A DNA stretch of 64,000 bases from Anomaloglossus baeobatrachus (Eukaryota; Chordata; Amphibia; Anura; Aromobatidae). The notes under the pieces are model-generated. The model was not told the DNA's origin. It saw only the letters and a program-made list of their open reading frames with translations, and did not search any database. Below, in pieces: positions 10,500 to 20,460 of the stretch. The DNA is taken from positions 558,314,142 through 558,378,141 of the forward strand of contig NC_134355.1 of the NCBI RefSeq assembly GCF_048569485.1, given 5' to 3'. The position numbers and the translations under genes were made by a program. The number at the start of each line of letters is the position of its first letter. The stretch's first letter is position 1.

Positions 10500-11049
10500 A
10501 GTTAGGCTCCGCCTACTTCATAGTTTTTTCTGATTATTCCCACCCAGGGACAGCTTTGGAACGTCCCATGGTCTGGGTCTCCCAAAGGAACGATAAAGAA
10601 AAAGAGAATTTTGTTACCGTAAATTCTTTTTCTTATAGTTCCGTATTGGGAGACCCAGCTCCCTCCCTGTTGCCTGTTGGCAATTTTCTTGTTCCGTGTG
10701 TTATCACCAGCTGTTGTCGTGGACAGAGTCTCCGGTTGTTCCGGTTCTTACTCGGTTCTACTTGTGGGTGGCTATTCTCCTTCAGCTTTTGCACTAAACT
10801 GGCTAGGACTGGCTACCAGGGGGTGTATAAGCTCAGAGGGAGGAGCTACACTTTTAAGTGTAGTACTTTGTGTGTCCTCCGGAGGCAGAAGCTAAACACC
10901 CATGGTCTGGGTCTCCCAATACGGAACTATAAGAAAAAGAATTTACGGTAAGTAACAAAATTCTCTTTTTTTTGTTTTTCTTTTTCTTTATTATAATTGA
11001 GAGCAGCATCTACCGGGTTTAAGAAGGACCTGTCAACAGGCCAGTAGTT

Positions 11050-11455
11050 GCCAGTTTTTAAGGCACAGTCACACACGACTTACCAGCGATCCCGACAACG
11101 ATTCGACCTGATAAGGATCGCAGGGAGGTCGCTGGTGAGATGTCACATAGTCAGACCTTACCAACGACGCAGTAACGATCAGCGACCTGTATAACGATCT
11201 CGGCAGTCATTGGGACCCTGTCACACAGTGTCAAACACAGCGATGCGTCCTGCCCAGTAGGACATCGCCTTTGAAGAAAATGGTTAGGACCATTCGGCAA
11301 CGACCGGCGATTTCTCAGCAGGGGCCTGATCGCTGGTAGGTGTCACACATAACGAGATCGCTGGCGAGATTGCTTCTGCGTCACAGAAACTGGGACTTAG
11401 CAACAATCTCGTTAGCGATCTCGTTGTGTGTGACGGGGCCTTTATTCTCGCTGCT
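11050..11455. mobile_element. Foldback/MITE-like DNA transposon
   Basis: Left end AAGGCACAGTCACACACGA and right end TGTGTGTGACGGGGCCTT are imperfect inverted repeats. The interior has repeated GCGATC-type words (AGCGATC, TCGCTGG) and no coding frame. The layout fits a non-autonomous cut-and-paste element, perhaps hAT-like; the superfamily is a guess. It lies in the same IWS1 intron as DIRS copy 2. Confidence 0.55.
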
Positions 11456-12175
11456 CATGGTTTTTTTCCTCTTTAAATTCACCTTATAGTTTGAGCTATG
11501 GGTCTTTTTGTTTATGGTTGGTGTTTTTATGGCTTTTACAAGGGGGCATTGCTTACAGGGTAACAATGCAGAGCTGCCTAAAGACACTCTACCAGAGAAT
11601 CCTGAGTCAGAGCATAAAAATTGCCACTAAATAAAAAGGCCCATACGGCAGATTTAAAAAAAAATAAATAAATAAATAAAAAAGCAACCTAGAGTACACA
11701 TGGACGCAATGGTTATAAAATACAAGCAAAAACTGTTCTGGTGATGGGTTCTCTTAATCTGCAGTGGTCTCTACACGACAGTGCCGGCTGTATAATACAA
11801 CCACCACCTGCAGTGCATAGAGCAGACTCTGGACCTAACTATATACATGTACAAGCACATCCGCCTTTATGTGTGATCAATGTCATTTAGGGGATTTTTT
11901 TTTTTTTTTTTTTTTTTTTTGCATCACTTTTTGTTTAAATTTAGATTGTGTACTTTTGATGTTCATGGGAAACTTTTCCACAAGGCTCTGTGGTTAGAGG
12001 GGTGTGAAAAGGGAGTCCTTTTGGAATTGGTCTCCCTGCCATTGGTGACTGATGAACATTGCATCCATTTATTGAATACGTCATTCTTCACTGTATGAGC
12101 AGGGATACTATGAAACTCTGCTGCAACATGTTATGGTCGATTCAAAAAATCATTTCAAGAAGGGCCTGGATGCCT
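11456..12175. other. IWS1 intron, no recognised gene
   Basis: AT-rich intronic sequence with an A-rich stretch near 11655-11685 and a poly-T tract at about 11897-11920. I see no exon or clear transposon end. Confidence 0.6.
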
Positions 12176-12360
12176 TGCTTAAAGGGGATCTGTTACTAGG
12201 TTTTTACTCTCTCAACTGAGATCAGCATAATGTAGAGACATAGACCCTGATCCCAGCAATGTGTCACTTACTGAGCTGTTTGCTGTCATTTTGATAATAT
12301 CTGTGTTTTCTTTGCTGCTGATCTAGCAGTTATACAGAGCTCATGACGTTTTTGCCTTCT
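12176..12360. repeat. MITE-like repeat, 'GGRATCTGT' family (partial)
   Basis: Begins TTAAAGGGGATCTGTTACTA and contains CAGCATAATGTAGAGACA followed by CAGCAATGTGTCACTTACTG. The same words recur at 47690 and, reversed, near 56930-57018, so this is an interspersed family. The right limit is uncertain; it ends shortly before the IWS1 exon at 12400. Confidence 0.65.
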
Positions 12361-12399
12361 TCTATATCAACAGTTTGTTTAATTTTTGTTAATCTTTAG

Positions 12400-12456
12400 C
12401 TCTGGGGGTCAAACACCACGAAGAGACCTGGAAAAAGTTTTGACTGGAGAGGAGAA
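12400..12456 (+). CDS. iws1: IWS1 internal exon (57 nt)
   Basis: Short exon between acceptor ATCTTTAG and donor GTGAGT. It encodes, after the split Ser codon, SGGQTPRRDLEKVLTGEE and a split Lys codon. This is the continuation of the exon at 4763-4874 as I remember it in human IWS1 (...RRRMNSTGGQTPRRDLEK). Phase in is 2 and phase out is 2. Flanked by DIRS copies 2 and 3, which account for most of both neighbouring introns. Confidence 0.92.
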
Positions 12457-12752
12457 GTGAGTATTATTTAAATTGTACTGCATTGAATCCATGTGTTGTA
12501 AATGTGAATGCTAATATTTTGGGTAGGTCTGTCAGTTTAATTAGCAGACCAAACATTTCATAGGCTATCCCATTAATAATCAGAAAATTTGCAGTTGCTG
12601 CTCAATTTACATTGCCTGTATGTGCAACAATCCTTACTAGTCTTATGGGCCACAAGGCTTCAAAATGTTAAAGGGAAGGTGTCTTCCAAAAAAAAAATAA
12701 TTTTTCAATAACTGAAAAAGCGTCAAGTATTAATGTTTTGTTTAAATATTAT

Positions 12753-12930
12753 TTCTTTTTCGCTCCTAATTGGGAGACCCAGACAGTGGGTGTATAGCTA
12801 CTGCCTCTGGAGGCCGCACAAAGAACTACACTTAAAAGTGTAAGGCCCCTCCCCTTCTGGCTATACACCCTCCCGTAGGAGTACAGATTCCTCAGTTTTA
12901 GCTTTGTGCGCAAGGAGGTCAGACACGCAC
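12753..12930 (+). repeat. DIRS left inverted terminal repeat (copy 3)
   Basis: From TTCTTTTTCGCTCCTAATTG through GGGTGTATAGCTACTGCC, the ACACTTAAAAGTGT palindrome and GGCTATACACCCTCCCGTAG to CTCAGTTTTAG. It is inverted relative to 18795-18960, and its first bases are complementary to the internal region near 18580-18610. Confidence 0.85.
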
Positions 12931-13374
12931 GCATAGCTCCATTGTTTTTAGTCAGCAGCAGCTGCTGACTATGTCGGATGGAAGAAAAGAGGGCCCATAC
13001 AGGGCTCCCAGCATGCTCCCTTCTCACCCCACTGTATGTCGGAGGTGTTTGTAAGGTTGAGGTACCCATTGCGGGTACGGCGGCAGGAGCCCACATGCTG
13101 ATTCCTTCCCCATCCCTTTTTACAGGGCTCTGGGTGAAGTGGGATTTACTGGTCTCCAGGCACTGAGACCGTGCTCCATCTACAGCCCCTGGAGAAGATG
13201 CTGGATGGAGCGGAGTACATCAGGGACATGGCCCTGCTTCCTCAAGGTACTCTGTGTCCCCGTGCATTTGGCGCTCACACCGCAGCATGCTGGGTGTTGT
13301 AGTGCGCCGGGGGACATCAGCGCTACGGCGCTTGTGCCATGGCCTCATTCAGCTTCGCTGAAGCAGGCACACTT

Positions 13375-13757
13375 CTAGGAATCGGTCGCGCCGGCCGCTG
13401 GGACTGCGGCGCGGCTGGCACTTGTGGTGCGCCGGGGACTTCAGCGCGGCCCGCGCTTTTACGGCGGCCGCGCTGATAACTCGAGTCCCCGGCTTTTGCG
13501 GCCTGCTTCCGTTCGTTCCCGCCCCCGGACCTGCCAGTCAGGAGAGGGGCGGGACGCTGGCCACGTCTAGGAATCGGTCACGCCGGCCGCTGGGACTGCG
13601 GCGCGGCTGGCACTTGTGGTGCGCCGGGGACTTCAGCGCGGCCCGCGCTTTTACGGCGGCCGCGCTGATAACTCGAGTCCCCGGCTTTTGCGGCCTGCTT
13701 CCGTTCGTTCCCGCCCCCAGACCTGCCAGTCAGGAGAGGGGCGGGACGCTGGCCAGT
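13375..13757 (+). repeat. Tandem duplication of ~192 bp in the leader of DIRS copy 3
   Basis: Two adjacent near-identical units start with CTAGGAATCGGTC at 13375 and 13567. Each contains CGCCGGCCGCTGGGACTGCG and CCGGCTTTTGCGGCCTG and ends near GGGCGGGACGCTGGCCA. Only a few substitutions separate them, so the duplication is recent. The unit lies in the untranslated leader about 350 bp before the gag ATG. Confidence 0.9.
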
Positions 13758-14111
13758 GCATCAGCGCCGAGGGCTGGAGTCGTTTTTACATACTCCAGCC
13801 CTCACAATCGGCACAGAGGGGACACTGTTTCCCGCACTTTTGTTTGGGAACTCCCACGGACCGCCCCTCTCCACAGACGCCGGCAGCCATTCCTGCTGAC
13901 ACGCTGAGCTGCAGAGGGGAGCCGGGGAGACCCAGACAAGGAATTCTGCAGCCTCTTACCCGCTATTCAGCGGGCGGTAAGCAGCCCTCAGGGCTCACCC
14001 CCTCTTGTGCCAGTAGTATTCTTAGTATTTTGTTTCTACAAATACTTTGTATTGCATAGCGCTGGTCGCCCTTTGGCTATAGACTCTCTCACATTGCAGA
14101 GAGCCAGCAGC

Positions 14112-15593
14112 ATGTCGTCCGTAAAACGCAAGGGTGCCAAGGCACAGACATTATATGCTTCCTGCACCGCATGTGGGACTTTTCTACCGGCAGGCTCCAC
14201 GGACCCCCATTGTGTGCAGTGCTCGGCCCCTGCGGCGCTTGCACAGTCGGGACCTCTGCTGGACGTGACCCAGGGTGTACCACCTGTGAATGCTGTCCAG
14301 GTGACAGGAACTGAGTTTGCAGCTTTTGCTGACAGAATGTCTCTCACTATGTCACAAATTCTTGACACATTGCGAGCTAGGCCTGTACTTCAGGCCACGG
14401 ACACTGTGCAATCATTGCCCCCTGGTCCCCCTCAGCTCCAAGCTCCGGGACGGGCATATACACCTCAGGGTGAAGACTCTGACTCGGACGATGGCCCCGG
14501 GCAGCCTAAGCGGGCTCGCTATGACGGGCCTTCACATTCATCTCAATGGTCAGGATCCCAGCGAGATGAATCTATGGGTGATGAGGCGGACGTAACTGAT
14601 CAGGATTCTGATCCTGGGACCGCTCTCAATCTAGATACACCAGATGGTGACGCCATAGTTAATGATCTTATATTTAACATCAATAAGATGTTAAATATTT
14701 CCCCACCAGCTCCTCTTGTGGAGGAGTCAGCTTCGCAGCACGAGAGAATCCATTTCAGATACCCTAAGCGTACTTTAAGCACTTTTCTGGACCACGCTGA
14801 CTTTAGAGACGCAATCCAGAAACCCCACGCTTATCCTGAAAGGCGTTTTCCTAAACGGCTTAAAGATACACGCTATCCTTTTCCCCCTGAGGTGGTCAAG
14901 GGTTGGACCCAGTGTCCAAAAGTGGATCCTCCAATTTCCAGGCTTGCAGCTAGATCCTTGGTTGCAGTTGAAGATGGAGCGGCACTTAAAGATGCCACTG
15001 ACAGGCAGATGGAGCTCTGGCTGAAATCCATCTATGAAGCGATTGGAGCGTCATTAGCGCCTTCTTTTGCAGCCGTATGGGCACTCCAAGCTATCTCAGC
15101 CGGGCTTGCGCGAGTTGACTCCGTCACACGTGCATTTGCCCCGCAGGTAGCACCATTGACCTCGCAAATGGCGGCATTCGCGTCGTACGTGATTAATGCT
15201 GTTCTTGACGCTACAAGCCGCACGGCAGTGGCGTCAGCCAACTCCGTTGTTTTGCGTAGGGCCCTGTGGTTGAGACATTGGAAAGCAGATTCTCATTCCA
15301 AGAAGTGCTTAACCAATTTGCCTTTTTCTCGTGACCGATTGTTTGGAGAGCGTTTGGATGAAATCATCAAACACTCCAAGGGTAAGGACTCATCCTTACC
15401 GCAACACAGACAAAACAGACCCCAACAGAGGAAGGGTCAGTCTGGTTATCGGTCCTTTCGAGGACCGGGCAGGTCCCAATTCGCCTCGTCAAAAAAGACT
15501 CAAAAAGACCAGAGACGCTCAGATTCTTGGAGGTCTCAGTCACGCCCAAAAAGGACAGCCGGAGGAACCGTTGCCAAGACGGCGTCCTCCTGA
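14112..15593 (+). CDS. DIRS gag-like ORF1 (copy 3)
   Basis: Protein of 493 residues from ATG 14112 (CAGCATGTCGTCC); the frame is open upstream, but this ATG matches the start in copies 2 and 4. Residues 18-37 form CX2CX12CX2C (CTACGTFLPAGSTDPHCVQC), likely zinc-binding. Next come an acidic Asp/Ser-rich stretch with DQDSDPGTALNLDTPDGDA, FRYPKRTLSTFLDHADFRDA, YPFPPEVVKGWTQCPKVDPP, an Ala-rich central region, and a basic C-terminal tail rich in Gln, Ser and Arg. A capsid/nucleocapsid role is inferred from position, as DIRS ORF1 proteins are poorly characterised. The tail overlaps the start of the RT frame by about 260 nt. Confidence 0.85.
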   Translation: MSSVKRKGAKAQTLYASCTACGTFLPAGSTDPHCVQCSAPAALAQSGPLLDVTQGVPPVNAVQVTGTEFAAFADRMSLTMSQILDTLRARPVLQATDTVQSLPPGPPQLQAPGRAYTPQGEDSDSDDGPGQPKRARYDGPSHSSQWSGSQRDESMGDEADVTDQDSDPGTALNLDTPDGDAIVNDLIFNINKMLNISPPAPLVEESASQHERIHFRYPKRTLSTFLDHADFRDAIQKPHAYPERRFPKRLKDTRYPFPPEVVKGWTQCPKVDPPISRLAARSLVAVEDGAALKDATDRQMELWLKSIYEAIGASLAPSFAAVWALQAISAGLARVDSVTRAFAPQVAPLTSQMAAFASYVINAVLDATSRTAVASANSVVLRRALWLRHWKADSHSKKCLTNLPFSRDRLFGERLDEIIKHSKGKDSSLPQHRQNRPQQRKGQSGYRSFRGPGRSQFASSKKTQKDQRRSDSWRSQSRPKRTAGGTVAKTASS

Positions 15594-17490
15594 CTTGCGG
15601 TCTCCGATTCCCACACCCGCGGTCGGTGGGAGGCTTTCCCACTTTGGCGACATCTGGCTGTCACACGTCAAAGACCGTTGGGTGAGGGATATTCTGTCTC
15701 ACGGGTACAGGATAGAGTTCAGTTCTCGTCCGCCAACTCGTTTCTTCAGAACTTCTCCACCACCAGACCGAGCCGATGCTCTGTTGCAGGCGGTGGCCGC
15801 TCTAAAGGCGGAAGGAGTGGTGACCTCCGTCCCTCTTCAGGAACAAGGTCACGGTTTTTACTCCAATCTGTTGGTGGTCCCAAAAAAGGACGGATCGTAT
15901 CGGCCCGTCCTGGATCTAAAGTTGCTCAACAGACACGTAAAAGTCAGGAGGTTCCGGATGGAATCCCTACGCTCCGTCATAGCCTCAATGTCTCAAGGAG
16001 ATTTTCTAGCATCAATAGATATCAAAGATGCGTATCTCCACGTGCCGATCGCACCAGAGCATCAGCGTTTCCTACGCTTCGTCATACACGACGAACACCT
16101 GCAGTTCGTAGCGTTACCTTTCGGTCTGGCAACAGCCCCCCGGGTCTTCACCAAAGTCATGGCAGCAGTAGTAGCTGTTCTGCACTCGCAGGGTCACTCG
16201 GTCATCCCGTATCTAGACGACCTGCTTATAAAGGCACCCTCTCAAGAGGCATGCCAACACAGTCTGAAGGTGGCACTAGACACTCTCCAGAGTTTCGGGT
16301 GGATTATCAACTTTCCAAAGTCTCATCTAACCCCGACCCAATCTCTGACTTATCTTGGCATGGAGTTTCATACTCTCTCAGCGATAGTGAAGCTTCCACT
16401 GGACAAGCAGTGCTCGCTACGGAGTGGAGTGCAATCTCTCCTTCAGAGCCAGTCGCACTCACTGAGGCGCCTCATGCATTTCCTAGGAAAGATGGTAGCA
16501 GCAATGGAGGCAGTCCCGTTCGCGCAGTTTCATCTGCGCCCTCTACAATGGGACATTCTACGCCAATGGGACGGGAAATCGACGTCCCTCGACAGGACTG
16601 TCTCCCTCTCTCAGACTGCCAAGGACTCTCTGCGTTGGTGGCTTCTCCCCACCTCATTGTCACAGGGAAAGTCGTTCCTTCCCCCGTCCTGGGCAGTGGT
16701 CACGACGGATGCGAGCCTATCAGGGTGGGGAGCGGTGTATCTCCACCACAGGGCTCAGGGGATGTGGACTCTGGAAGAGTCCACCCTGCAGATCAATGTT
16801 CTGGAAATCAGAGCAATCTATCTTGCCCTGCGAGCCTTCCAACAATGGCTGGAAGGCAAGCAGATTCGGATTCAGTCGGACAATTCCACGGCGGTGGCGT
16901 ACATCAACCACCAAGGGGGAACACGCAGTCGCCAAGCTTTTCAAGAAGTCCAACGGATTTTGACGTGGGTGGAAAGCAGAGCGTCCACCATATCCGCAGT
17001 TCACATCCCAGGCGTGGAAAACTGGGAAGCAGACTTTCTCAGTCGCCAGGGCATGGACGCAGGAGAATGGTCCCTTCACCCGGACGTGTTTCAGCAGATC
17101 TGTTGCCGCTGGGGGACGCCGGACGTCGATCTGATGGCGTCACGGCACAACAACAAGGTCCCAGTTTTCATGGCACGGTCTCACGATCACCGAGCACTGG
17201 CGGCAGACGCCTTGGTTCAGGATTGGTCGCAATTCCGACTCCCCTATGTGTTCCCACCTCTAGCATTGTTACCCAGAGTTCTCCGGAAAATCAGGTCCGA
17301 CTGCCATCGAGCCATACTCGTCGCTCCAGATTGGCCAAGAAGGTCGTGGTACCCGGATCTGTGGCATCTCACGGTAGGCCAACCGTGGACACTACCAGAC
17401 CGTCCAGATTTGCTGTCTCAAGGGCCGTTTTTCCATCTGAATTCTGCGGCCCTGAACCTGACTGTGTGGCCATTGAGTCCTGGATCCTAG
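15331..17490 (+). CDS. DIRS reverse transcriptase - RNase H - methyltransferase-like ORF (copy 3)
   Basis: Open frame of 719 codons, same length as in copy 1, opening at GTG, so the true start and its mode of translation are unknown. The reverse transcriptase domain is roughly residues 150-400 with VVPKKDGSYRPVLDLKLLN, IDIKDAYLHVPI, and YLDD at residues 294-297. RNase H begins about residue 455, with catalytic Asp 460 in TTDASLSGWGAV, LEIRAIYLAL and QSDNSTAVAYINHQGG. From about residue 590 comes the DAM-like domain characteristic of DIRS (DVDLMASRHNNKVP; DWSQFRLPYVFPP). It synthesises the DNA copy of the element in the cytoplasm or nucleus. Confidence 0.93.
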   Translation: MTDCLESVWMKSSNTPRVRTHPYRNTDKTDPNRGRVSLVIGPFEDRAGPNSPRQKRLKKTRDAQILGGLSHAQKGQPEEPLPRRRPPDLRSPIPTPAVGGRLSHFGDIWLSHVKDRWVRDILSHGYRIEFSSRPPTRFFRTSPPPDRADALLQAVAALKAEGVVTSVPLQEQGHGFYSNLLVVPKKDGSYRPVLDLKLLNRHVKVRRFRMESLRSVIASMSQGDFLASIDIKDAYLHVPIAPEHQRFLRFVIHDEHLQFVALPFGLATAPRVFTKVMAAVVAVLHSQGHSVIPYLDDLLIKAPSQEACQHSLKVALDTLQSFGWIINFPKSHLTPTQSLTYLGMEFHTLSAIVKLPLDKQCSLRSGVQSLLQSQSHSLRRLMHFLGKMVAAMEAVPFAQFHLRPLQWDILRQWDGKSTSLDRTVSLSQTAKDSLRWWLLPTSLSQGKSFLPPSWAVVTTDASLSGWGAVYLHHRAQGMWTLEESTLQINVLEIRAIYLALRAFQQWLEGKQIRIQSDNSTAVAYINHQGGTRSRQAFQEVQRILTWVESRASTISAVHIPGVENWEADFLSRQGMDAGEWSLHPDVFQQICCRWGTPDVDLMASRHNNKVPVFMARSHDHRALAADALVQDWSQFRLPYVFPPLALLPRVLRKIRSDCHRAILVAPDWPRRSWYPDLWHLTVGQPWTLPDRPDLLSQGPFFHLNSAALNLTVWPLSPGS

Positions 17491-18509
17491 CGGCCTCAGG
17501 TTTATCTCATGAAGTTGTTGCCACAATGAGACAGGCTAGAAAACCATCCTCAGCTAAGATCTATCACAGAACGTGGAAGATATTCTTAGCGTGGTGCTTG
17601 GCTCAAGGGTTTTCTCCCTGGCCATTTGCATTGCCAATTTTTCTTTCCTTCCTGCAGTCTGGGTTGGAAAAAGGTTTGTCGCTTAGCTCTCTTAAGGGTC
17701 AAGTCTCCGCGCTATCCGTATTCTTTCAGAAGCGCTTGGCACGGCTTTCTAAAGTACGCACGTTTCTCCAAGGAGTTTGTCATATCGTTCCTCCTTACAG
17801 ACGGCCATTGGAACCCTGGGATCTGAACAAGGTTCTCATTGCTCTCCAGAAGCCGCCTTTCGAGCCTTTGAAAGAGGTTCCCCTTTCTCGGCTTTCACAA
17901 AAGGTAGTTTTTCTTGTGGCGGTCACGTCTCTTCGAAGAGTGTCCGAGCTAGCGGCGTTATCTTGCAAATCTCCCTTCCTGGTGTTTCACCAAGACAAGG
18001 TAGTACTGCGTCCAATTCCAGAGTTTTCTCCCAAGGTGGTTTCTTCCTTTCATCTCAATCAGGATATCACTTTACCATCTTTGTGTCCGCATCCAGTTCA
18101 CCAATTTGAAAAGGGTTTACATCTGTTGGACCTGGTGAGAGCACTCAGGATTTACATTTCTCGCACGGCGGCTCTACGCCGTTCTGATGCGCTCTTTGTC
18201 CTAGTCGCTGGTCAGCATAAGGGATCGCAAGCTTCCAAATCCACCCTGGCGCGGTGGATCAAGGAACCAATTCTTCACACATACCGTTCTGCTGGGCTTC
18301 CGATTCCATCTGGACTGAAGGCCCATTCTACCAGAGCCGTGGGTGCGTCCTGGGCATTGCGGCATCAGGCTACGGCTCAGCAAGTGTGCCAAGCGGCTAC
18401 CTGGTCGAGTCTGCACACGTTTACCAAACACTATCAAGTGCATACCTACGCTTCGGCAGATGCCAGCCTAGGTAGACAGGTCCTTCAGGCGGCGGTGGCC
18501 CACCTGTAG
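15678..18509 (+). CDS. DIRS tyrosine recombinase ORF (copy 3)
   Basis: Open frame of 943 codons, of which about the last 340 are the recombinase; the first ~600 lie over the RT ORF in another frame and have the low-complexity look of a shadow. The recombinase begins around 17470-17530 (ATMRQARKPSSAKIYHRTWK). Catalytic residues are visible: Arg 753/754 in TSLRRVSELAAL, His 883 to Arg 886 in HSTRAVGASW, and Tyr 919 in TKHYQVH. The set R-HxxR-Y is that of phage-type integrases. It would insert the circular cDNA without target duplication. How it is expressed from the shared transcript is not shown by the sequence. Confidence 0.9.
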   Translation: MGEGYSVSRVQDRVQFSSANSFLQNFSTTRPSRCSVAGGGRSKGGRSGDLRPSSGTRSRFLLQSVGGPKKGRIVSARPGSKVAQQTRKSQEVPDGIPTLRHSLNVSRRFSSINRYQRCVSPRADRTRASAFPTLRHTRRTPAVRSVTFRSGNSPPGLHQSHGSSSSCSALAGSLGHPVSRRPAYKGTLSRGMPTQSEGGTRHSPEFRVDYQLSKVSSNPDPISDLSWHGVSYSLSDSEASTGQAVLATEWSAISPSEPVALTEAPHAFPRKDGSSNGGSPVRAVSSAPSTMGHSTPMGREIDVPRQDCLPLSDCQGLSALVASPHLIVTGKVVPSPVLGSGHDGCEPIRVGSGVSPPQGSGDVDSGRVHPADQCSGNQSNLSCPASLPTMAGRQADSDSVGQFHGGGVHQPPRGNTQSPSFSRSPTDFDVGGKQSVHHIRSSHPRRGKLGSRLSQSPGHGRRRMVPSPGRVSADLLPLGDAGRRSDGVTAQQQGPSFHGTVSRSPSTGGRRLGSGLVAIPTPLCVPTSSIVTQSSPENQVRLPSSHTRRSRLAKKVVVPGSVASHGRPTVDTTRPSRFAVSRAVFPSEFCGPEPDCVAIESWILAASGLSHEVVATMRQARKPSSAKIYHRTWKIFLAWCLAQGFSPWPFALPIFLSFLQSGLEKGLSLSSLKGQVSALSVFFQKRLARLSKVRTFLQGVCHIVPPYRRPLEPWDLNKVLIALQKPPFEPLKEVPLSRLSQKVVFLVAVTSLRRVSELAALSCKSPFLVFHQDKVVLRPIPEFSPKVVSSFHLNQDITLPSLCPHPVHQFEKGLHLLDLVRALRIYISRTAALRRSDALFVLVAGQHKGSQASKSTLARWIKEPILHTYRSAGLPIPSGLKAHSTRAVGASWALRHQATAQQVCQAATWSSLHTFTKHYQVHTYASADASLGRQVLQAAVAHL

Positions 18510-18579
18510 GAAGAGGCTGTCTGACAGCCCGTTCATGTGGTATCTTTTTACCCACCCAGGGACTGCTTTTGGACGTCCC

Positions 18580-18676
18580 ACTGTCTGGGTCTCCCAATTA
18601 GGAGCGAAAAAGAAGAAGGGAATTTTGTTTACTTACCGTAAATTCCTTTTCTTCTAGCTCCAATTGGGAGACCCAG
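18580..18676 (+). repeat. DIRS internal complementary region (copy 3)
   Basis: CCCAATTAGGAGCGAAAAAG is complementary to the left end of this same copy, including its private TAATT and run of Ts. The second half ending CTAGCTCCAATTGGGAGACC is complementary to its own right end. Confidence 0.88.
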
Positions 18677-18794
18677 CACCCGCCCTATTTGTTCTTAGGG
18701 TTTCGTTTTTCGGGTGCACATGTTGTTCATGTTGTTTCTTAAGTTCTCCGATCGTGTTATCGGATTGAATTTGTTTTTGAAACTGTTATTGGCT

Positions 18795-18998
18795 TTCCTC
18801 CTTCTTGCTTTGGTACTAAAACTGAGGAATCTGTACTCCTACGGGAGGGTGTATAGCCAGAAGGGGAGGGGCCTTACACTTTTAAGTGTAGTTCTTTGTG
18901 CGGCCTCCAGAGGCAGTAGCTATACACCCACTGTCTGGGTCTCCCAATTGGAGCTAGAAGAAAAGGAATTTACGGTAAGTAAACAAAATTCCCTTCTT
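18795..18998 (+). repeat. DIRS right inverted terminal repeat (copy 3)
   Basis: Mirrors 12753-12930 (AACTGAGGAATCTGTACTCC, TACGGGAGGGTGTATAGCC, TCTGGGTCTCCCAATTGGAG). It then adds the right-end extension with TTTACGGTAAGTAAAC and AAAATTCCCTTCTT. Confidence 0.87.
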
Positions 18999-20104
<1,106 letters not shown>

Positions 20105-20107
20105 TAG

Positions 20108-20233
20108 TTTGGAGGCCGTAAAGGGATATCTCGATTGGAAAAGCACAAAAGACGATTTGCTGAGCAGAGAAGGCTCACTAAAACCACTCATGCCATCAAA
20201 TTCAGCATTGAGGGCAACCGAATGCCCTTGTGA
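20108..20233 (+). CDS. iws1: IWS1 alternative terminal exon (proximal, diverged duplicate)
   Basis: After the acceptor AATTTAG, 41 codons and TGA encode FGGRKGISRLEKHKRRFAEQ followed by a Thr/Arg stretch and HAIKFSIEGNRMPL. The distal exon at 28409 has the same length (126 nt), the same phase 0, and about 20 of 41 identical residues when I align them by eye, including the SIEGN(R/K)MPL end. The open frame, exact length and kept end argue for function. It lies only 174 nt after the previous exon, while the distal exon is 8.5 kb away, so choice of exon would be coupled to polyadenylation choice. The distal version is the one resembling human IWS1 as I recall it. No transcript data are available here. 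Confidence 0.8.
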   Translation, partial: FGGRKGISRLEKHKRRFAEQRRLTKTTHAIKFSIEGNRMPL

Positions 20234-20396
20234 TATTGGTAATTCTTAACCTATGCCCCAGTGTGAAGAATACAGGTGTGCTCTGCATGCACTGGTATTT
20301 GCTTCTCTGGCTGCGTCTCACATTTGGCCATATGAAGCATGATTTAGGAACCCAAAACATGAAACAGGTGCTTTACATTCCATGAATTGCTAATTA

Positions 20397-20402
20397 ATTA
20401 AA
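20397..20402 (+). promoter_or_regulatory. Possible polyadenylation signal for the proximal IWS1 end
   Basis: ATTAAA, the common variant signal, lies 164 nt after the proximal stop codon and is followed by T-rich sequence. No AATAAA lies closer. Tentative. Confidence 0.3.
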
Positions 20403-20460
20403 TACTGGTATGAAGATTTATTTTTTATTTATTTATTTTTTTTAAATCTTTGTTTGTGTT

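Larger units (their letters stand above)
5112..10970 (+). mobile_element. DIRS retrotransposon, lineage B, copy 2 (broken)
   Basis: Full-length copy of a second, related lineage. Its left inverted repeat starts near CTTTATCGTTCCTTTGGGAG (5112-5245), leader 5246-6133, gag-like and RT regions follow, the internal complementary region is about 10567-10662 and the right inverted repeat about 10790-10970. Order of domains is as in lineage A, but the ends, leader and gag are clearly diverged. About three breaks are visible in the coding part, so it is a fossil of moderate age. It sits in the IWS1 intron between exons 4763-4874 and 12400-12456, in the sense direction. Confidence 0.92.
12753..18998 (+). 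mobile_element. DIRS retrotransposon, lineage A, copy 3 (looks whole)
   Basis: Complete 6.2-kb element: left inverted repeat from TTCTTTTTCGCTCC (12753-12930), GC-rich leader, gag-like ORF, RT/RNase H/methyltransferase-like ORF, overlapping tyrosine recombinase ORF, internal complementary region, right inverted repeat. All three ORFs are open over their expected length, so it looks whole and recent. It lies in the IWS1 intron between exons 12400-12456 and 19822-19933, in the sense direction. I see no obvious target-site duplication, as expected for recombinase-mediated integration. Confidence 0.94.

Noticed and set aside
13139-14059. Open frames in the GC-rich leader of DIRS copy 3 as genes
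   Set aside because: They follow the high GC content and the 192-bp tandem duplication (the same peptide appears twice) and are not kept in copies 4 and 5.
15678-17470. The first ~600 codons of the recombinase frame as an extra DIRS protein
   Set aside because: This stretch overlies the RT ORF in another frame, is Ser/Gly/Pro/Arg-rich without a domain, and is best explained as a shadow of conserved RT codons.
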